From positions 1-14,855 of the forward strand of contig CALUTA010000023.1 in NCBI GenBank assembly GCA_944323585.1: DNA of 14,855 nt, in the 5' to 3' direction. Below the pieces are notes generated by a model. The model did not search any database. It saw only the letters and a program-made list of their open reading frames with translations, and was not told the origin of the DNA. Shown here piece after piece: positions 5,980 through 12,514 of the stretch; the first letter of the stretch is position 1; every line of letters starts with the position of its first letter. The translations under genes and the position numbers were made by a program. The stretch comes from Candidatus Gastranaerophilales bacterium (lineage in GTDB: Bacteria; Cyanobacteriota; Vampirovibrionia; Gastranaerophilales; Gastranaerophilaceae).

Positions 5980-7329
5980 TTAAAATAATTTTCTTTTGTG
6001 ATTGTCTTGCCCGCCGAGGTTTAACAGTCCGAGTTTTTCGGTTTCTTTTTGAAGATTATCAATATCTTCCGGCTTTATCCTGCTCTGATAAGCCTGATGG
6101 AATGATTCGCTGGCTTTGATTAGTCCGTTTGAATGTTCCATAAAGTATTTTAAGCCCTCAATAGGATTATCTACCCGTTCTGCATAATAGTATGGATGGG
6201 CAAATGCCATAAAAATCCCTTTTTCATCTTTGAAAGCATTAATAACTTCTTCAAAAGTATTTTCGCTTGATGCGATAATTTTCCCGTTTTCAACGTGCGG
6301 TTCATATTTGTGCATTATATCTTTGAAATTTTGGACTTCTTGTATATCTGCCGGTAATTTACCTTCGTCATGTAACTTCCCGATTGAAGCGCCTTTTGAA
6401 TTTTCCATTATCTTATTGTAAAGTATTTCCGGATCCTGGTTAATTTTTGAGGCATACTGGGTTATTGCATGCTTTGTCTGTGTGTAGTGGTAAACCCGCC
6501 AGTGAATATTCATCAGGTTTCCGTATTTTTCAAATTCATAATATTTTGAAAACTCGTCAAAAGAAAATTTTGTTAGCGGACACGATTTTGATGCATCTTT
6601 TATGAAGTTTTGTATCATATCTGTTCTTTTTTGACGGATATTGTCCAAAAATTGGTTTACTTTTGCCGAATATGGATTGACTCCGTAAACAAGAAGTTCC
6701 GCTATTTCACACGGGTTTCCTGTTTTTGAGGCTTTGTGGGCAAAACTGACTTCTATGGCCGGAACAAAATTAAGATTTTTGTATCTTTCCGGATTGCCTG
6801 CCATAATGGTCATTGCTTCTTTAAGGCCTTCAACTGTATCGTGATCGCTGAGGGCATAGATGAATTTTTGCTTGGTTTTGCCGAAAAGGACATCTGCATA
6901 GTCTGTTGCATCATCAAGAAGGTTTTTCACTAAGCCTGCACCGTCTGAATAATTTGAATGGCTGTGAAGATCGGCTTTTAGAATTCCTTTTTGTATATTA
7001 TCAGGTGTCGCTTCATAGTTTATTTTTGTCAGGCGCGGAAGTGCTCTTAAAAGTTCATCTCCGCTCATGATAGATGCCAGACGTTTGGGATCAACGATAT
7101 CTGCAGAAATTTTGCTCATTGAATGTGCAATGGATTTTGCCAGTGTTGAAATGTGTCTGCTGTTTAAAAGATAAATTGTACCGACGCCGGCTGCAAGTAT
7201 TCCTGATGAATAAGTTGTTGCCTTATGGTCGTTGTAAAATATTCTGGCTTTGCTTGGCGGTGCCGTAAATGTCCGGCGATGCTGCATTGAAACATTACTG
7301 TTACTCAAATTGACCGGTGAGACCTTCAT
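5980..7329 (-). CDS. Membrane-anchored PHP-domain metal-dependent phosphoesterase
   Basis: The 449-residue protein carries a PHP domain (polymerase and histidinol phosphatase type). Metal-binding motifs appear in the family order: KADLHSHSNYSDG (118-130, His122, His124), ALSDHDTVEG (159-168, Asp162, His163), VPAIEVSF (Glu193), AFAHPYY (His378) and GGQDNH near the end (Asp442, His444). Such proteins hydrolyse phosphate esters, including 3',5'-bisphosphates and RNA 5' ends, using two or three metals; the substrate is unknown. The N terminus MKVSPV...RTFTAP carries a variant of the F-x-G signature seen in neighbours, followed by a hydrophobic segment (about 40-56, SSGILAAGVGTIYLLNS) that could anchor it in the membrane. 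A helical insert at about 250-340 is longer than in minimal PHP proteins. The AGGGG upstream of the start is about 11 bases away. The gene leads a two-gene unit with the 417-residue protein. Confidence 0.8.
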   Translation of the reverse strand: MKVSPVNLSNSNVSMQHRRTFTAPPSKARIFYNDHKATTYSSGILAAGVGTIYLLNSRHISTLAKSIAHSMSKISADIVDPKRLASIMSGDELLRALPRLTKINYEATPDNIQKGILKADLHSHSNYSDGAGLVKNLLDDATDYADVLFGKTKQKFIYALSDHDTVEGLKEAMTIMAGNPERYKNLNFVPAIEVSFAHKASKTGNPCEIAELLVYGVNPYSAKVNQFLDNIRQKRTDMIQNFIKDASKSCPLTKFSFDEFSKYYEFEKYGNLMNIHWRVYHYTQTKHAITQYASKINQDPEILYNKIMENSKGASIGKLHDEGKLPADIQEVQNFKDIMHKYEPHVENGKIIASSENTFEEVINAFKDEKGIFMAFAHPYYYAERVDNPIEGLKYFMEHSNGLIKASESFHQAYQSRIKPEDIDNLQKETEKLGLLNLGGQDNHKRKLF

Positions 7330-7509
7330 AGATGTTTTTACCCCTATGTTTATTTATTCATATAATATTCCTGATATTTTTTTTTGCTATTCTTCAATTA
7401 GTTATTTTTAATGAGTATTTATACTTCCAGCAAAAAAGACACACTAGATTTTAATTAATATTAATACAAAAAAAATAAAAAAGAAAGTTCTTTACATAAG
7501 TTAAAAAAC

Positions 7510-8970
7510 TTAAGATTTTTTATTTTCTTTGCACAGAATATTTTTAACAATTTTTTCTTTGGTTTTGTCCATAAGTACAAATAGGACATCACATGGTTCA
7601 ACAATCGTACTTCCGGTCGGAACGATATATTCTCCTTTTTTATAAATCAGGCTGACAAGAGAGCCTTGGGGGAGTTTTAATTCATAAAGCTGTTTGCCTG
7701 CAGCAGATGAATTTTCTGCTACTGTAAATTCTATCATTTTGTTATTTGGATCTTTGTCGCCGTATTCAATAACAGGTCCGTGGTCTATTTCGACCGGTGC
7801 ATCAACTTTCAAAAGTTTTGCAATATAGGGTATTGTTGTGCCCTGCAAAAGCACTGAAATAATTACAACGAAAAATACAATATTGAAAATATCTACAGCA
7901 TGTTCAATATTTGCAGTAAGCGGGAATGTTGCCAGCACAATCGGTGCGGCTCCTCTTAAGCCCACCCAGCTTATCATAAGTTTTTCTCTTAAAGTTCTTT
8001 GAAATCCTATGTCACATAAAAATATGGCAACAGGTCGTGCAATAAAGATTAAAACAAGTGCAACCAGCATTGCTTCTTTAGCGTGGACGAAACCTGCTTT
8101 AAAGTTGACAAGAAGCCCTAAAATTAAAAACATAACTATCTGCATTATCCAGCCGACTGCATCATGAAATCTTATCAAAGTTTTTTTGTTCACAAATTTA
8201 CCGGCCGCCATCACAAGACCGCAGACATAGACTCCGATAAATCCGTTTCCTCCGATAATTGAGATAAACGAATAAGTAAAAATTACGCTTGCAAGAGTGA
8301 TAACAACATACAAACTGTCATATTCAAGTTTTATTTTGTTAATAATTATTATCGTAAGTCTTGCTATGATAAATCCGAATGTAATTCCTAAAATCATCTG
8401 TTTAAAAAAGTCGAATATAAGACCTGTTATATTAAGCTGTCCTGCAATAAGTCCTATCATACCAAGAGTTAAAAATACGGCCATCGGGTCGTTGCTTCCG
8501 GATTCAAATTCAAGAAGCGGTTTTAAATTATTGCCAAGGCTTATGCTTTTAGAACGCAAAACTCCAAATACTGCCGCAGCATCAGTTGAGGATATTATTG
8601 CGCCGAGAAGAAAACATTCAAGAAGCGGAAGGTTTAGAAAATAATAACTGCATAAGCCAACCATAATTCCTGTTACAAAAACGCCGAGCGTTGCAAGCAC
8701 AATTCCTTCTTTTACAATCGGTTTAAGTTCGCTAATATTTACACTCAAACCGCCCATAAAAAGTATGTATGAAATTGCAACAATACCAACATTCTGTGCA
8801 AGATTATAGTCTTCAAAATGTATTCTTAAAATTCCGTCGGAGCCTGCCAGAATTCCGACTAAAATAAAAATCAAAAGTGAAGGAACACCGAATTTTCCTC
8901 CGATTTTGTTTAGCAAAATCGCTGAAACAAGCAACACAGATGTAATTAATAAAATTTCGTTTAAAATCAT
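7510..8970 (-). CDS. nhaP2: CPA1-family potassium/proton antiporter (NhaP2/CvrA-like)
   Basis: The 486-residue protein is a cation:proton antiporter of the inner membrane that exchanges K+ (or Na+) for H+. About 12-13 hydrophobic segments fill residues 3-385. Family motifs are SSTDAAAVFGVLRS (127-140), EFESGSNDPMAVFLTL (154-169, with the conserved Asn160-Asp161 pair) and SWVGLRGAAPIVLATFP (334-350). The C-terminal part (about 412-478, FTVAENSSAAGKQLYELKLP...) is a TrkA-C/RCK-C regulatory domain. This two-part plan is that of potassium/proton antiporter NhaP2 (CvrA). The protein is shorter than the Escherichia coli version, which has an additional C-terminal domain. The gene stands alone, 180 bases from its downstream neighbour, and has only a weak GGA ribosome site. 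Ion specificity cannot be settled from sequence alone. Confidence 0.88.
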   Translation of the reverse strand: MILNEILLITSVLLVSAILLNKIGGKFGVPSLLIFILVGILAGSDGILRIHFEDYNLAQNVGIVAISYILFMGGLSVNISELKPIVKEGIVLATLGVFVTGIMVGLCSYYFLNLPLLECFLLGAIISSTDAAAVFGVLRSKSISLGNNLKPLLEFESGSNDPMAVFLTLGMIGLIAGQLNITGLIFDFFKQMILGITFGFIIARLTIIIINKIKLEYDSLYVVITLASVIFTYSFISIIGGNGFIGVYVCGLVMAAGKFVNKKTLIRFHDAVGWIMQIVMFLILGLLVNFKAGFVHAKEAMLVALVLIFIARPVAIFLCDIGFQRTLREKLMISWVGLRGAAPIVLATFPLTANIEHAVDIFNIVFFVVIISVLLQGTTIPYIAKLLKVDAPVEIDHGPVIEYGDKDPNNKMIEFTVAENSSAAGKQLYELKLPQGSLVSLIYKKGEYIVPTGSTIVEPCDVLFVLMDKTKEKIVKNILCKENKKS

Positions 8971-9248
8971 AAGTTTTTCCGTTTCTTTTTATATTAAAAA
9001 AAAATTGTAAATTGTTATTTTTTATAAAAGTTTTTATAAAAATTTTAATTAAAAAATAAAGAATAAAATTATAATTTTGAATAACCAAAATAGTTTATCG
9101 GTTTATATTACAAGGTTATCAAAAATTTTAAATTTCTGCAAAATATTAATTTATTTAAAATAATTTTCTTTTTATAAAATTAGTGATAAATTATCAATTA
9201 GAAATTCAAAAAAGCATGTGTATTTAAATTAAAATAAAAAAACATTTA

Positions 9249-9265
9249 TATAGAGGATGTCTATA
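9249..9265. promoter_or_regulatory. Short palindrome at the expected -35 position of the repeat-protein gene
   Basis: TATAGA (9249-9254) and TCTATA (9260-9265) are exact reverse complements five bases apart. If TATATT at 9280-9285 is the -10 element, the palindrome is centred near -35, where no -35 consensus is seen. An activator or repressor site is possible; the 6-bp arms are short enough to be chance. Confidence 0.3.
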
Positions 9266-9303
9266 GGAAAAAACTAAATTATATTTTAAAGTACTTACTT
9301 AAC

Positions 9304-9311
9304 AAGGAGGT
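9304..9311 (+). promoter_or_regulatory. Perfect Shine-Dalgarno
   Basis: AAGGAGGT matches the canonical anti-Shine-Dalgarno tail over eight bases and stands four bases before the ATG at 9316. It is the strongest ribosome site in the window and suggests a highly translated gene. Confidence 0.75.
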
Positions 9312-9315
9312 AATA

Positions 9316-9864
9316 ATGAAAAAAAATTATGAAGAAATTCTCAGCAACTATAACGGCGGTGATTTAGACTTGTCCGGTTGCACAATCAAGCACTTGGAAC
9401 TTGGAAACATTGAAGGAAATTTGAACCTTTCAAAATGTGTTATTGACAAATTGACAATCGGCTGGGTCAGCCAGGAAATCAATATGACAGGTGCTGAAAT
9501 TAAAAACTTTGCAACACCTATTGATGCTGATCGTGTAAACATGGCAGGAGCAAAGGTTAAAAAACTTCCTGAACACATTTACACAGGATGGTTGAACATG
9601 GAAAAATCAAATGTTGAAAAATTAAATACAGATATCAGAACAAATGTTTTCAACATTTCAGGAACAAAAATCGAACAGCTTCCGAAAAATTTCCATGTAA
9701 ATACACTTATCGTTGATTCAAAAGTTGCTAAAAATCTTGCTTTAACAACTTTGAACCAGTGCAGCGAACTTGTAATGGACGGACACAGATACTATGCACA
9801 AAATGGTGCTGATTACAACTTCTGCAGCGTAAATTCTGAAAACAGAGAATTTGCTTGTGTATAG
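9316..9864 (+). CDS. Cytosolic protein of 19-residue leucine-rich-like repeats
   Basis: The 182-residue protein is built from units of exactly 19 residues: 13-31, 32-50, 51-69, 70-88, 89-107, 108-126, and a diverged seventh at 127-145. The consensus is about x4-(L/I/V)-(D/N)-(L/M/I)-(S/T/A)-G-x2-(I/V)-x2-L-x4, for example DLDLSGCTIKHLELGN and VFNISGTKIEQLPKNF. The LxLSGTxIxxLP form resembles bacterial leucine-rich repeats of about 20 residues (often seen as gsLDLSGTqItsLPdnL), which form a curved solenoid used for binding other molecules. There is no signal peptide or membrane segment, so it should be cytosolic. The C-terminal 37 residues (HRYYAQNGADYNFCSVNSENREFACV) do not repeat and may cap the fold. 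A perfect Shine-Dalgarno, many C-ending Asn/Asp codons and a strong terminator suggest abundant expression as a single gene. The binding partner is unknown. Confidence 0.75.
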   Translation: MKKNYEEILSNYNGGDLDLSGCTIKHLELGNIEGNLNLSKCVIDKLTIGWVSQEINMTGAEIKNFATPIDADRVNMAGAKVKKLPEHIYTGWLNMEKSNVEKLNTDIRTNVFNISGTKIEQLPKNFHVNTLIVDSKVAKNLALTTLNQCSELVMDGHRYYAQNGADYNFCSVNSENREFACV

Positions 9865-9895
9865 GTTTTAATTATACATTGATATTTATAAATTT

Positions 9896-9928
9896 AACGG
9901 CTTTGCGATTATTGCAGGGCCGTTTTTG
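9896..9928 (+). terminator. Intrinsic terminator of the 19-residue-repeat gene
   Basis: AACGGCTTTGC (9896-9906) pairs with GCAGGGCCGTT (9914-9924) over 11 positions, two of them G-U, around a seven-base loop, and runs into TTTTT (9923-9927). Read leftward the G-U pairs become A/C mismatches and the T-tract is poorer, so it mainly serves the rightward gene 32 bases upstream. Confidence 0.85.
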
Positions 9929-9970
9929 TAACGTAATTTTTATGAAAAATTTCCGGCAAAAATTATTTTT

Positions 9971-10456
9971 TTAATTAACAATATATTTTTCAAGGATAAG
10001 TTTTTTTAGTGCTTTTGCATAAATAGCATCCGGTTCAATTTCAAGAAGTTTTTCGAGGTATTCAAGGGCTTTGTGATACTGACCGAGTTTTTTGTAAGCG
10101 GCAGCCATTGCAAAAAGTGCATCAATAAATTTTTCATCAAGTTCAAGCGCTTTTTTCAAATCTTCTACGGCATTTTCTATTTTGGGATTTTCAATGTCTT
10201 TCCGGCTTAAGATTATATTTGCACGGTTGTAATATGCATCAATCATTTTATTATTTATCTGAAGGGCTTTTGTGTAATCAAGCATGGCTTCATCATATTT
10301 TTCCAGTGCCTGATTTGCAACAGCTCTGTAAAAATATGAAATTTCCCAATCATTTTTAAGTTCGATTGATTTGTCGATTTTTTCTATGGCTTCAGAATAT
10401 TTGCCGTTATTAATATCAGCAATTCCCTCATCAAGATAAGTTTTATAATCTGTCAT
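9971..10456 (-). CDS. TPR-repeat protein
   Basis: The 161-residue protein consists almost entirely of tetratricopeptide repeats, helix pairs that form a scaffold for protein-protein contact. Four units are visible: about residues 4-35 (YLDEGIADINNGKYSEAIEKIDKSIEL), 38-71 (EISYFYRAVANQALEKYDEAMLDYTKALQI), 72-109 (with an eight-residue insert before the second helix) and 110-143 (IDALFAMAAAYKKLGQYHKALEYLEKLLEIEP). The spacing of Ala, Gly, Tyr and Pro is standard. There is no signal peptide or membrane segment. A GGAG ribosome site lies seven bases before the start. The gene begins 12 bases after the stop of the DUF4145-like membrane protein on the same strand, so the two are very likely co-transcribed and may act together. 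The specific partner is unknown. Confidence 0.85.
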   Translation of the reverse strand: MTDYKTYLDEGIADINNGKYSEAIEKIDKSIELKNDWEISYFYRAVANQALEKYDEAMLDYTKALQINNKMIDAYYNRANIILSRKDIENPKIENAVEDLKKALELDEKFIDALFAMAAAYKKLGQYHKALEYLEKLLEIEPDAIYAKALKKLILEKYIVN

Positions 10457-10468
10457 AATTTCTCCTTT

Positions 10469-11161
10469 TTAGTACGGCCGCAATGATGCCAAAAACAAAA
10501 ATCCGATAATTGTCAAAGAAATCGTAAATGCAACGAGCATAATCAGCTGGAATACAGGAATTTTGTGCGATTTTGCGGAAGATTGTTTCAATTTTAAGGT
10601 TTTTGATTTTTTTGAAGCGGAAGATTTGTTATTCTGTTTAGGTTCGAATTTGCGTTCCTGTTTAGGCTTGGCCTTAAGCTGGTTTTTCTTTTCTTTGTAT
10701 CTTTCGCCGAGGGATTTGTTCTTTTTGCCTGTCACAAGAAGTTCCGTATCATATTGCATCCTCAATAATTTTTCGCTCGGCCCGTTTTTGTAAACTGAAT
10801 AACTTATTGCAACTTCAAACGCTCTTTGAAGACATTCCAAAGCTGTAATGCCGTCTTTTTTTACGGAAGATGAGTGAGTTGATTGATTGCCTTTGCGTTT
10901 CAAAAAATACAAATCATCCAGAAATTCTTTTTCCTGCGGATTGCCTTCGGCCTTGTCCTTGAGGGTTGCAAGCATGTCATCAAAAGTTTCTTCGCCGGTT
11001 CTTCTGTTCCCCAGAACGTCTTTGCAGACATTTTCGGCAAAACGTCTTGTCTGGGTCATGCATTGTTCAAAATATTCATCTCTGTAAAGCTTTTCGGCTT
11101 CCGTAATAATATCGAAAAGGTTTTTGTCCGTACTTTTTAGAAAATCAAAATTCGTTGCCAT
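10469..11161 (-). CDS. DUF4145-like protein with C-terminal membrane anchor
   Basis: The 230-residue protein has three parts. Residues 1-125 form a helical domain like DUF4145: NFDFLKSTDKNLFDIITEAEKLY, then QTRRFAENVCKDVL, then the hallmark LKRKGNQSTH (87-96). This module occurs alone and at the N terminus of type I restriction HsdR subunits; its role is unknown. Residues 145-200 are a strongly basic, Lys-rich linker that is probably disordered. Residues 203-226 form a single hydrophobic helix followed by only RPY, so the protein is tail-anchored with its domain in the cytoplasm. The ATG at 11161 is preferred over an in-frame TTG at 11176 because GGAG lies eight bases before it and the predicted transcript begins near 11172. 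The TPR gene follows 12 bases downstream. No restriction genes are nearby, which argues against a restriction role. Confidence 0.75.
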   Translation of the reverse strand: MATNFDFLKSTDKNLFDIITEAEKLYRDEYFEQCMTQTRRFAENVCKDVLGNRRTGEETFDDMLATLKDKAEGNPQEKEFLDDLYFLKRKGNQSTHSSSVKKDGITALECLQRAFEVAISYSVYKNGPSEKLLRMQYDTELLVTGKKNKSLGERYKEKKNQLKAKPKQERKFEPKQNNKSSASKKSKTLKLKQSSAKSHKIPVFQLIMLVAFTISLTIIGFLFLASLRPY

Positions 11162-11168
11162 CCTCAAT

Positions 11169-11172
11169 CTCC
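11169..11172 (-). promoter_or_regulatory. Ribosome binding site deciding the DUF4145-like start
   Basis: Leftward GGAG is eight bases upstream of the ATG at 11161 and lies at or just after the predicted transcription start (about 11172). It therefore supports the ATG over the upstream TTG at 11176, which would fall outside the transcript. Confidence 0.5.
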
Positions 11173-11178
11173 GCAAAC

Positions 11179-11207
11179 ATTATCACGTAAAAATATTTTT
11201 ACGGCAA
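11179..11207 (-). promoter_or_regulatory. Promoter of the DUF4145-TPR operon
   Basis: Reading leftward, TTGCCG (11202-11207), a 17-base spacer and GATAAT (11179-11184) make a good sigma-70 promoter. Almost the whole spacer is occupied by a perfect palindrome (11186-11203). Transcription would start near 11172. Confidence 0.65.
11186..11203. promoter_or_regulatory. Perfect 18-bp palindrome between -35 and -10, probable operator
   Basis: CGTAAAAATATTTTTACG is its own reverse complement over all 18 bases. It overlaps the -35 by two bases and otherwise fills the spacer of the DUF4145-like promoter, about 80 bases upstream of the divergent porin gene. A dimeric repressor bound here would block polymerase. 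No spacer loop or T-tract fits a terminator. Confidence 0.6.
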
Positions 11208-11280
11208 GAGATGTTTTTATCTATTTGTTGTATTATTATTTTGGAAGTATTTCAAAATAAATAAAGAGTTTTCAGAATAA

Positions 11281-12489
11281 GTGAAAAAAATTTTATTAAT
11301 ATTTTTTTTGTTAATTTCAGTTTCATCATCAGCTTATGCATCCGAAGAAGAACATCAAGATGGGGCTTCCAGTTCAGGAGAAGAAATTTTTCTTGAAACG
11401 CAGATAAATTTGATTGAACCGGCGGAAGACACAAACGCAGAAGACTTGACTGAAATTTTGCATGAAAAAACGCTCGCTGAAAGATTGAAAGAAGTTTACA
11501 ATCTTGAGATAGAAAGAACTGATATTGCAATACCTTTATCAAATGATATTACGACGTTTCGATTTGAAAAAGGGCCTTTAAAAAGTTTTCACCCGTGGTT
11601 TGCAATGCAAAGCCACGGCCGGTATGAATTAAATGAAGGTGATGATGACGATTTATTTTACAAAATCGGAATTATAAATATTAACCTTGACGGTGTTCTG
11701 AAAAGCGGGGAAGAAGATTTCAGGTTAATGCTGAATGTTACACCCCAGAGCCAGCGACCTTTTATGAAGAATTTTGTACAGGATGCTTATATTGCAACAA
11801 ACAGAATTCCTCATCACAGAATAATACTCGGCAATACACGGCCGGCCGTCGGCTATGAAGGCTCGCAAAGCCCATATACACTTCCTTTTATAAACAGATC
11901 GCAAATTGCAAGAAACTTCGGAACTGTACGCAAATTCGGTTTAAGAATTGTGGGAAATTATGATTTTGTTGATTATGATTTGGGCGCATTAAGTTCAGAC
12001 ACATTTTTTTCGTCATTTTTCCCGGGTGCGGAATTCGACGGATGGGTCAACTTTAAACCGCTGGCAAAAACTGACGGTAAATACGGAAAACTTGTAACAG
12101 GCGGAGGTATAACTGCCGGTAAAAGAGATACGGATTTTTTTGTTGCGGGTGCTTATGCAGGTTACGAATACAAAAAGTTTACCACAAGGTTTGAATGGGC
12201 GCATTCAAACGGTTCAAACGGGCTTGCGGGTTTGACAACAAACAAAGCAACAGGTTTTTATTCGACAGTAGCATATAAAATTACCCCCAAAGTCCAAATC
12301 CTTTTCCGGTATGACGAATTTGACCCTGATACTGATGTTGCCCGCAACAAAAGCAGAGAATATACAACCGGTATAAACTATTTTATAAAAGGACAGGCTG
12401 TCAAACTTATGCTTAATTACATTTTCTGCCAGAACCAAAACAGGTCGGATTCACATAAAATTCTGGTCGGAACACAATTTTTATTATAA
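11281..12489 (+). CDS. Outer-membrane porin, phosphate-selective porin O/P-like
   Basis: The 402-residue product has a clear signal peptide (MKKILLIFFLLISVSSSAYA, about residues 1-20), an acidic linker (21-60), and then alternating strands typical of an outer-membrane beta-barrel. The C-terminal half resembles the OprP/OprO porin family (PF07396): repeated strand-turn units such as DFFVAGAYAGYEYKKFTTRFEWAHS, a strand VQILFRYDEFDPD with the family's RYDxxDPD, then YTTGINYFIKGQAVKLMLNYIF and a terminal HKILVGTQFLL. It would form a diffusion channel for anions or small solutes; selectivity is not readable. The start codon is GTG, chosen because the signal peptide begins there; only a weak AAAGAG lies upstream. 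The ferredoxin-nitroreductase gene follows after 25 bases. The porin shows that the organism has an outer membrane. Confidence 0.78.
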   Translation: MKKILLIFFLLISVSSSAYASEEEHQDGASSSGEEIFLETQINLIEPAEDTNAEDLTEILHEKTLAERLKEVYNLEIERTDIAIPLSNDITTFRFEKGPLKSFHPWFAMQSHGRYELNEGDDDDLFYKIGIININLDGVLKSGEEDFRLMLNVTPQSQRPFMKNFVQDAYIATNRIPHHRIILGNTRPAVGYEGSQSPYTLPFINRSQIARNFGTVRKFGLRIVGNYDFVDYDLGALSSDTFFSSFFPGAEFDGWVNFKPLAKTDGKYGKLVTGGGITAGKRDTDFFVAGAYAGYEYKKFTTRFEWAHSNGSNGLAGLTTNKATGFYSTVAYKITPKVQILFRYDEFDPDTDVARNKSREYTTGINYFIKGQAVKLMLNYIFCQNQNRSDSHKILVGTQFLL

Positions 12490-12514
12490 AATTAAAGATA
12501 AAAACGGAGGGATT

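Larger units (their letters stand above)
8971..9315. other. 345-bp extremely AT-rich divergent intergenic region
   Basis: This spacer separates the leftward antiporter gene from the rightward repeat-protein gene. My count over 9001-9240 gives about 88% A+T. It holds a tandem pair of TTTTTATAAAA (about 9018-9041), several A/T tracts, and near its right end a short palindrome (9249-9265) and a perfect Shine-Dalgarno (9304-9311). No open reading frame, RNA gene or convincing terminator was found in it. Such tract-rich DNA is typically curved and may serve as an upstream promoter element. Confidence 0.6.

Noticed and set aside
7330..7509. 180-bp spacer examined for a gene, RNA or terminator
   Set aside because: It contains A/T tracts and a short TTAATATTAA palindrome. 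There is no open frame, no stable hairpin with a T-tract and no convincing promoter pair.
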